A DNA stretch of 64,000 nucleotides, taken from Pseudomonas haemolytica. GTDB lineage: Bacteria > Pseudomonadota > Gammaproteobacteria > Pseudomonadales > Pseudomonadaceae. The notes beneath the pieces are model-generated. The model saw only the letters and a list, made by a program, of their open reading frames with translations. It had not been told where the DNA came from and did no database searches. The position numbers and the translations under genes are program-made. How positions within the stretch are numbered: the first letter of the stretch is position 1; the number at the start of each line of letters is the position of its first letter. Positions 58,061 to 64,000 of the stretch are shown one piece after another. Where the stretch lies: assembly GCF_009659625.1 (NCBI RefSeq), contig NZ_VOIW01000005.1, forward strand, positions 124,001-188,000, written 5' to 3'.

Positions 58061-61000
58061 ATGGCGTTCTTCACCGCAGCCAGCAAGGCCGACTTCCAGC
58101 ATCAACTGCAAGCGGCACTGGCGCAGCACATCAGTGAACAGGCACTGCCACAAGTGGCGCTGTTCGCTGAACAATTTTTCGGCATCATTTCCCTGGACGA
58201 ACTGACCCAGCGTCGCCTCTCCGACCTGGCCGGTTGCACCCTGTCTGCCTGGCGCCTGCTTGAGCGCTTTGATCACACCCAACCGCAAGTGCGGGTCTAC
58301 AACCCCGATTACGAACGTCATGGCTGGCAATCGACCCACACTGCGGTCGAAGTGCTGCACCATGACCTGCCATTTCTGGTGGACTCGGTACGCACCGAGC
58401 TGAACCGCCGTGGCTACAGCATCCATACCCTGCAAACCACCGTGCTGAGCGTACGCCGTGGCAGCAAGGGCGAGCTGTTGGAGGTTCTGCCAAAAGGCAC
58501 CCAGGGCGAAGGCATCCAGCAAGAATCGCTGATGTACCTGGAAATCGACCGCTGCGCCAACGCCGCCGAATTGAATGTGCTGAGTAAAGAGCTTGAGCAG
58601 GTGCTGGGCGAAGTGCGCGTGGCCGTGGCTGATTTCGAGCCGATGAAAGCCAAGGTCCAGGACCTGCTGGCCGGTATCGACGCCAGCCAGTTCGCCATCG
58701 ATGGCGAAGAAAAAGCCGAGATCAAGAACTTCCTGGAATGGCTGGTGGGCAACCACTTCACGTTCCTGGGCTACGAAGAGTTCGTGGTACGTGACGAGGC
58801 GGACGGCGGTCATATTGAATATGACGCCGATTCCTTCCTCGGTCTGACCAAGTTGCTGCGCGCCGGCCTCACCGCCGAAGACCTGCGCATCGAAGACTAT
58901 GCGGTGGCCTACCTGCGTGAACCCACCGTGCTGTCGTTCGCCAAGGCCGCGCACCCAAGTCGCGTGCACCGCCCGGCCTACCCGGACTACGTGTCGATCC
59001 GTGAGATCAGTGCCGACGGCAAGGTCATCAAGGAACACCGCTTCATGGGCCTGTACACCTCCTCGGTGTACGGCGAAAGCGTGCGGGTGATTCCTTACAT
59101 CCGCCGCAAGGTCGCGGAGATCGAACGCCGTTCGGGCTTCCAGGCCAAGGCGCACTTGGGCAAGGAACTGGCCCAGGTGGTTGAAGTGCTGCCCCGTGAC
59201 GACTTGTTCCAGACCCCGGTCGACGAGCTGTTCAGTACTGTGATGTCCATCGTGCAGATCCAGGAACGCAACAAGATCCGTGTGTTCCTGCGCAAAGACC
59301 CATACGGTCGTTTCTGCTACTGCCTGGCCTACGTACCGCGTGACATCTACTCCACCGAAGTGCGCCAGAAGATCCAGCAAGTGCTGATGGATCGCCTCAA
59401 GGCTTCGGACTGCGAGTTCTGGACCTTCTTCTCCGAGTCGGTACTGGCTCGTGTGCAACTGATTCTGCGGGTTGACCCGAAGAACCGCCTGGACATCGAC
59501 CCGCTGCAACTGGAAAAAGAAGTGGTGCAAGCCTGCCGCAGTTGGCAGGACGACTACGCCAGCCTGGTCGTGGAAAGCTTCGGCGAAGCCCACGGCACCA
59601 ACGTGCTGGCGGACTTCCCGAAAGGCTTCCCGGCCGGCTACCGCGAGCGTTTTGCCGCGCATTCGGCCGTGGTCGACATGCAGCATCTGAACAGCCTCAC
59701 CGAAGCCAACCCGCTGGTGATGAGCTTCTATCAGCCGCTGGGCCAGGTCTCCGGCCAGCGTGAGCTGCATTGCAAGCTCTACCACGCCGATACGCCGCTG
59801 GCATTGTCCGATGTGCTGCCGATCCTGGAAAACCTCGGCCTGCGCGTGCTGGGTGAGTTCCCGTATCGCCTGCGCCATGCCAATGGTCGCGAGTTCTGGA
59901 TCCACGATTTTGCCTTCATCGCCGCCGAAGGCGTGAACCTGGATATCCAGCAGCTCAACGACACGCTGCAGGACGCGTTCGTGCATATCGTCCACGGCGA
60001 TGCCGAGAACGATGCGTTCAACCGCCTGGTACTCACCGCCGGCCTGCCATGGCGCGACGTCGCGCTGCTGCGTGCCTACGCTCGCTACCTCAAGCAGATC
60101 CGCCTGGGCTTCGACCTGGGTTACATCGCCAGCACCCTGAACAACCACACCGACATCGCCCGCGAGTTGACCCGGTTGTTCAAGACCCGCTTCTACCTGG
60201 CGCGCAAGCTCACCGCCGACGACCTGGAAGACAAGCAGCAACGCCTGGAACAAGCGATCCTCACCGCCCTGGACGACGTTCAGGTGCTCAACGAAGACCG
60301 CATCCTGCGTCGCTACCTGGACCTGATCAAGGCCACCCTGCGCACCAACTTCTACCAGGCCGACGCCAACGGCCAGAACAAGTCGTACTTCAGCTTCAAG
60401 TTCGACCCGCGCGCCATTCCAGAACTGCCCAAGCCGGTGCCGAAGTTTGAAATCTTCGTCTATTCGCCGCGTGTTGAAGGCGTGCACCTGCGCTTTGGCA
60501 ACGTTGCGCGTGGTGGCCTGCGCTGGTCTGACCGTGAAGAAGACTTCCGTACCGAAGTGCTCGGCCTGGTAAAAGCCCAGCAAGTGAAGAACTCGGTCAT
60601 CGTGCCAGTCGGTGCGAAGGGCGGCTTCCTGCCGCGTCGCCTGCCACTGGGCGGCACCCGCGACGAGATCGCGGCCGAGGGCATCGCCTGCTACCGCATC
60701 TTCATTTCCGGCCTGTTGGATATCACCGACAACCTGAAGGACGGCGCCCTGGTGCCGCCGGCCAATGTCGTGCGCCATGACGACGATGACCCGTACCTGG
60801 TGGTCGCGGCGGACAAGGGCACCGCAACGTTCTCCGACATCGCCAACGGCATCGCCATCGACTACGGCTTCTGGCTGGGTGACGCGTTCGCTTCCGGTGG
60901 TTCGGCTGGTTACGACCACAAGAAAATGGGCATCACCGCCAAAGGCGCGTGGGTTGGTGTGCAGCGTCACTTCCGTGAACGCGGCATCAACGTGCAGGAA

Positions 61001-62929
61001 GACAGCATCACCGTAGTGGGCGTCGGCGATATGGCCGGTGACGTGTTCGGTAACGGCTTGCTAATGTCCGACAAGCTGCAACTGGTCGCGGCCTTCAACC
61101 ACCTGCACATTTTCATCGACCCGAACCCGAACCCGGCCACCAGCTTCGTCGAGCGCCAGCGCATGTTCGAGCTGCCGCGTTCGTCCTGGACCGATTACGA
61201 CACCAGCATCATGTCCGAAGGCGGCGGGATCTTCTCGCGCAGCGCCAAAAGCATCGCCATCTCGGCGCAGATGAAAGAACGCTTCGACATCCAGGCCGAC
61301 AAGCTGACCCCGACCGAGCTGCTCAACGCCTTGCTCAAGGCACCGGTAGACCTGTTGTGGAACGGTGGTATCGGTACCTACGTCAAGGCCAGCACCGAAA
61401 GCCATGCCGACGTGGGCGACAAGGCCAACGACGCGCTGCGGGTCAACGGCAACGAGCTGCGCTGCAAGGTGGTAGGCGAGGGCGGTAACCTGGGCATGAC
61501 CCAACTGGGTCGTGTGGAATTCGGCCTCAATGGCGGCGGTTCCAACACTGACTTCATCGACAACGCCGGTGGTGTGGACTGCTCCGACCACGAAGTGAAC
61601 ATCAAGATCCTGCTCAACGAAGTGGTGCAGGCCGGTGACATGACCGACAAGCAGCGCAACCAGTTGCTGGCGAGCATGACCGACGAAGTCGGCCACTTGG
61701 TGTTGGGCAACAACTACAAGCAGACCCAGGCCCTGTCCCTGGCTGCGCGCCGTGCCTACGAGCGTGCCGCCGAGTACAAGCGCCTGATGAGCGACCTGGA
61801 AGGCCGTGGCAAGCTGGACCGCGCCATCGAGTACCTGCCGACCGAGGAACAGCTCACCGAGCGCGCGTCCACCGGCAAGGGCTTGACCCGTCCAGAGCTG
61901 TCGGTGCTGATCTCGTACAGCAAGATCGACCTCAAGGAAGCGCTGCTCAAGTCCCAGGTGCCGGATGACGAGTACCTGACCCGTGACATGGAGACCGCGT
62001 TCCCACCGAGCCTGGTGGCCAAGTTCGGCGAGGCCATGCGTCGTCACCGCCTCAAGCGCGAGATCGTCAGCACCCAGATCGCCAACGACCTGGTCAACCA
62101 TATGGGCATCACCTTCGTGCAGCGACTCAAAGAGTCGACCGGCATGAGCCCGGCAAACGTGGCCGGCGCCTATGTGATCGTGCGTGACATCTTCCATCTC
62201 CCGCACTGGTTCCGTCAGATCGAAGCCCTGGACCACCAGGTTTCCGCCGACGTGCAACTGGAGCTGATGGATGAGCTGATGCGCCTGGGCCGTCGCGCTA
62301 CGCGCTGGTTCCTGCGCAGCCGTCGCAATGAGCAGGACGCCGGGCGTGACACCGCGCACTTCGGCCCACACCTGGCTGCGTTGGGTCTCAAGCTCGACGA
62401 GCTGCTGGAAGGCCCGACCCGCGAAGGCTGGCAGACCCGCTACCAGGCCTACACCGAAGCCGGCGTTCCGGAGCTGTTGGCGCGCATGGTGGCAGGTACG
62501 ACTCACCTGTACACCTTGCTGCCGATCATCGAAGCCGCCGACGTAACCGGGCATGACGCCGCCGAAGTGGCCAAGGCCTACTTCGCCGTTGGCAGCGCCC
62601 TGGACTTGCCATGGTACTTGCAGCAGATCAGCGATCTGCCGGTGGCCAACAACTGGCAGGCCCAGGCCCGCGAAGCCTTCCGCGACGACGTGGACTGGCA
62701 GCAACGGGCGATCACCATCTCGGTACTGCAAATGGCCGACGCGCCACAAGACATGGAAGCCCGCGTGGCCCTGTGGCTTGAGCAGCATCAGGACATGGCC
62801 GATCGCTGGCGCGCAATGATGGTGGAAATCCGTGCAGCAGTGGGTACGGACTACGCCATGTACGCGGTCGCCAACCGTGAGTTGCTGGATCTGGCGTTGA
62901 GCGGTCAGTCGGTGCTGCAACCGGCTTGA
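58061..62929 (+). CDS. gdhB: NAD-specific glutamate dehydrogenase, 180 kDa class
   Basis: This 1622-residue enzyme oxidatively deaminates glutamate to 2-oxoglutarate with NAD. Its length matches the large GDH of P. aeruginosa (about 1620). ACT-like regulatory regions fill the N-terminal half (LPFLVDSVRTELNRRGYSIH near residue 105). The catalytic domain lies at about 700-1250, with RGGLRWSDREEDFRTEV, the lysine motif PVGAKGGFLPRR (about 850), the NAD-binding GVGDMAGDVFGNG and EGGNLGMTQLGR. A helical C-terminal domain follows. In P. aeruginosa this class is controlled allosterically and by amino acids. A terminator follows the stop. Long frames on the opposite strand are composition artefacts. 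Confidence 0.96.
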   Translation: MAFFTAASKADFQHQLQAALAQHISEQALPQVALFAEQFFGIISLDELTQRRLSDLAGCTLSAWRLLERFDHTQPQVRVYNPDYERHGWQSTHTAVEVLHHDLPFLVDSVRTELNRRGYSIHTLQTTVLSVRRGSKGELLEVLPKGTQGEGIQQESLMYLEIDRCANAAELNVLSKELEQVLGEVRVAVADFEPMKAKVQDLLAGIDASQFAIDGEEKAEIKNFLEWLVGNHFTFLGYEEFVVRDEADGGHIEYDADSFLGLTKLLRAGLTAEDLRIEDYAVAYLREPTVLSFAKAAHPSRVHRPAYPDYVSIREISADGKVIKEHRFMGLYTSSVYGESVRVIPYIRRKVAEIERRSGFQAKAHLGKELAQVVEVLPRDDLFQTPVDELFSTVMSIVQIQERNKIRVFLRKDPYGRFCYCLAYVPRDIYSTEVRQKIQQVLMDRLKASDCEFWTFFSESVLARVQLILRVDPKNRLDIDPLQLEKEVVQACRSWQDDYASLVVESFGEAHGTNVLADFPKGFPAGYRERFAAHSAVVDMQHLNSLTEANPLVMSFYQPLGQVSGQRELHCKLYHADTPLALSDVLPILENLGLRVLGEFPYRLRHANGREFWIHDFAFIAAEGVNLDIQQLNDTLQDAFVHIVHGDAENDAFNRLVLTAGLPWRDVALLRAYARYLKQIRLGFDLGYIASTLNNHTDIARELTRLFKTRFYLARKLTADDLEDKQQRLEQAILTALDDVQVLNEDRILRRYLDLIKATLRTNFYQADANGQNKSYFSFKFDPRAIPELPKPVPKFEIFVYSPRVEGVHLRFGNVARGGLRWSDREEDFRTEVLGLVKAQQVKNSVIVPVGAKGGFLPRRLPLGGTRDEIAAEGIACYRIFISGLLDITDNLKDGALVPPANVVRHDDDDPYLVVAADKGTATFSDIANGIAIDYGFWLGDAFASGGSAGYDHKKMGITAKGAWVGVQRHFRERGINVQEDSITVVGVGDMAGDVFGNGLLMSDKLQLVAAFNHLHIFIDPNPNPATSFVERQRMFELPRSSWTDYDTSIMSEGGGIFSRSAKSIAISAQMKERFDIQADKLTPTELLNALLKAPVDLLWNGGIGTYVKASTESHADVGDKANDALRVNGNELRCKVVGEGGNLGMTQLGRVEFGLNGGGSNTDFIDNAGGVDCSDHEVNIKILLNEVVQAGDMTDKQRNQLLASMTDEVGHLVLGNNYKQTQALSLAARRAYERAAEYKRLMSDLEGRGKLDRAIEYLPTEEQLTERASTGKGLTRPELSVLISYSKIDLKEALLKSQVPDDEYLTRDMETAFPPSLVAKFGEAMRRHRLKREIVSTQIANDLVNHMGITFVQRLKESTGMSPANVAGAYVIVRDIFHLPHWFRQIEALDHQVSADVQLELMDELMRLGRRATRWFLRSRRNEQDAGRDTAHFGPHLAALGLKLDELLEGPTREGWQTRYQAYTEAGVPELLARMVAGTTHLYTLLPIIEAADVTGHDAAEVAKAYFAVGSALDLPWYLQQISDLPVANNWQAQAREAFRDDVDWQQRAITISVLQMADAPQDMEARVALWLEQHQDMADRWRAMMVEIRAAVGTDYAMYAVANRELLDLALSGQSVLQPA

Positions 62930-62943
62930 TCAAGCGGTAAATA

Positions 62944-62977
62944 AAAAGCCCCCGCATCGTGAGATGCGGGGGCTTTT
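62944..62977 (+). terminator. Rho-independent terminator of gdhB
   Basis: The 15-bp stem AAAAGCCCCCGCATC / GATGCGGGGGCTTTT has a 4-base GTGA loop and runs into CATTGG. It starts 15 bp after the gdhB stop. The A/T ends make it work in either direction. Confidence 0.93.
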
Positions 62978-63010
62978 CATTGGAACACTATTTATCAATC
63001 AACGAGGGGC

Positions 63011-63108
63011 CAAATGTGGGAGCGGGCTTGCTCGCGAATGCGGTATATCAGACACATATGTGTTAACTGACCCACCGCATTCGCGAGCAAGCCCGCTCCC
63101 ACATTTTG
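63011..63108. repeat. REP pair, GCGGGCTTGCTCGCG class
   Basis: CAAATGTGGGAGCGGGCTTG and its continuation CTCGCGAATGCGG form an inverted doublet with the right arm ending at 63108 (ACATTTTG). The core GCGGGCTTGCTCGCG differs from the GGGGGCTTGCCCCC class, making at least three classes in this window. Confidence 0.9.
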
Positions 63109-63126
63109 ATCTGCTTACACTTGGGT

Positions 63127-63813
63127 TCAGTGGTGCTTGAGTAATTTGGATTCCAGGTGATCCAGATGCAGGGTCATCAGCGCCACTGCGGTGGTTGAAT
63201 CGCGCTGCTCAATCGCCTCCACGATCGCCTCATGCTCCTGCCACGCGCAATACGTGCAGGCCTTCGCTTCATATTGGGCAATGATCAACGACGTCAACGG
63301 CACCAGGCTGTTGAGAAACTGCGCCAGCGGCGCATTGCCTGCCATCTGTGCCAATTGCAGGTGGAACTCCCCCGATAACCGGATCGCCGGCCCCCGCTGA
63401 TCACGCTCGATACAGTCGCGCTCGCGTGCAATCAGTTCGCGCAGTTGGCGGATCTGTCTCGGTGTCGCCTGGGCGCAGGCCAGTTGCACCACGGTGATTT
63501 CGGTCAGGCGCCGCGCTTCCAGAATCTGCCGCGTGTGCTGGGCATCTGGCGCGGCGACCTGGGCGCGTTGATTGGGGCGCAGGATGATCACTTGCTGATG
63601 GGACAGCTTGGCCAGCACCCGGCGGATCACGCTGCGGCTCACGCCAAAGGTTTCGCCCAGGCTTTCTTCGGTGAAGCGGCTGGACGGGGCGATGCGCTGT
63701 TCGAGAATTGCGTCGAACAAGCGGGGGTAGATGTCATCCACCGACAGCTTTTTACCAGGCACCAGGCGCAGTGCAGGGAGGAGTGGGTCGCGTTGCAAAG
63801 CGTGAGCGGTCAT
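63127..63813 (-). CDS. GntR-family regulator, FCD subtype
   Basis: This 228-residue transcription regulator has an N-terminal winged helix (about 15-80, FTEESLGETFGVSRSVIRRVLAKL) and a C-terminal FCD ligand-binding domain whose metal-type residues are seen in ARRLTEIT, SGEFHLQLAQ and QEHEAIVEAI. FCD regulators usually repress catabolic genes for organic acids, amino acids or purine products; the ligand here is unknown. The ATG at 63813 has GGAGG about 7 bp upstream. A second FCD gene ends 17 bp upstream on the same strand. Confidence 0.87.
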   Translation of the reverse strand: MTAHALQRDPLLPALRLVPGKKLSVDDIYPRLFDAILEQRIAPSSRFTEESLGETFGVSRSVIRRVLAKLSHQQVIILRPNQRAQVAAPDAQHTRQILEARRLTEITVVQLACAQATPRQIRQLRELIARERDCIERDQRGPAIRLSGEFHLQLAQMAGNAPLAQFLNSLVPLTSLIIAQYEAKACTYCAWQEHEAIVEAIEQRDSTTAVALMTLHLDHLESKLLKHH

Positions 63814-63830
63814 GGTCGTCCTCCAGAAAA

Positions 63831-63998
63831 TCAACTGCCCAGATGGTCGTCCGGGATGTTCAAGCGAATGCCCATGCGCAGGCCTTCCTGAAGGATATGC
63901 CGACGCATTTCGGCGCTGGCCAGGGCGCTGTTTTTATTGCGGATGGCGCGCACCACGGCTTCGTTTTCCTGCAGGCGTTCAGCCAAGTGCTCAGGCGA
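63831..63998 (-). CDS. Second FCD-type GntR regulator (5' partial)
   Basis: The last 55 codons of a minus-strand gene run off the right edge. They read SPEHLAERLQENEAVVRAIR and AEMRRHILQEGLRMG, the end of an FCD domain (helix with the A-I-R...AMRRHI pattern). The stop lies 18 bp before the neighbouring regulator's start, so the two are probably one operon. The frame is too short and cut off for automated calling. Confidence 0.65.
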   Translation of the reverse strand, partial: SPEHLAERLQENEAVVRAIRNKNSALASAEMRRHILQEGLRMGIRLNIPDDHLGS

Positions 63999-64000
63999 AT

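Noticed and set aside
58031..60970. Open frame of 979 codons on the minus strand across gdhB
   Set aside because: It mirrors the coding phase of gdhB in high-GC DNA, has no ribosome-binding site and encodes low-information Val/Gln/His-rich sequence. The + strand frame is an unmistakable enzyme.
61061..62920. Open frame of 619 codons on the minus strand across the 3' part of gdhB
   Set aside because: Same composition artefact as above; no recognisable domain.

Overview
The window is a high-GC chromosomal segment from a Pseudomonas, most likely of the P. fluorescens group. This is judged from the H2-like type VI secretion gene order, the 180 kDa-class NAD-glutamate dehydrogenase, the sbcDC and moxR/VWA operons and, above all, the many GTGGGAGGGGGCTTGCCCCCGAT-type REP pairs between genes. 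No rRNA, tRNA, CRISPR array, transposase or integrase was seen.

Layout. (1) 1-11.4 kb: the 3' half of a type VI secretion (T6SS) cluster on the + strand: tssG (cut by the window edge), a sigma-54 activator, a 43-residue lipoprotein, an FHA protein, tssJ, tssK, tssL, tssM, a PP2C phosphatase and a Ser/Thr kinase. The clpV/tssH gene expected between tssG and the activator is reduced to about 95 bp holding what look like its first and last codons. (2) 11.4-14.4 kb: two small genes and a PTS-EIIC/EAL fusion. (3) 14.4-31.6 kb: a hydrocarbon and fatty-acid catabolic island. A minus-strand operon encodes a Baeyer-Villiger-type monooxygenase, an SDR and a ferritin-like predicted hydrolase. Facing it on the + strand are an alpha/beta hydrolase, AlkB alkane hydroxylase, two PraB-like secreted proteins, a FadL porin, FadE, a FabG-like reductase, a MaoC hydratase, a thiolase and an acyl-CoA ligase. 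Together these could take an alkane from uptake through terminal (AlkB) or subterminal (SDR, BVMO, hydrolase) oxidation to acetyl-CoA. The alkB and fadE upstream regions share a 22-bp inverted repeat placed next to near-consensus promoters. (4) 31.7-36.6 kb: a Gfo/Idh/MocA oxidoreductase with two IolR-like operator repeats, then a Ycf48-like exported protein and an MMPL/RND transporter. (5) 36.7-41.8 kb: a 1701-residue dermonecrotic-toxin-like protein. (6) 42-44.5 kb: a small conserved protein, an exported lactonase-fold protein, a 59-residue exported peptide and a glutathione S-transferase. (7) 44.5-49.4 kb: sbcD-sbcC, coupled to the GST gene. (8) 49.4-50.1 kb: a gene-free stretch holding a multi-hairpin repeat with a hexamer tandem. 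(9) 50.1-57 kb: a tightly overlapping moxR-DUF58-DUF4381-VWA-VWA/TPR-BatD operon. (10) 57.2-64 kb: a small acidic protein, the 1622-residue NAD-glutamate dehydrogenase, and two tandem FCD-type GntR regulators, the second cut by the window edge.

The observations most worth following up are the clpV deletion scar in an otherwise intact T6SS cluster, the shared operator in the alkane island, the (R)-specific beta-oxidation cassette, and the IolR-type sites. Functions come from reading motifs and gene order; no database search was run.
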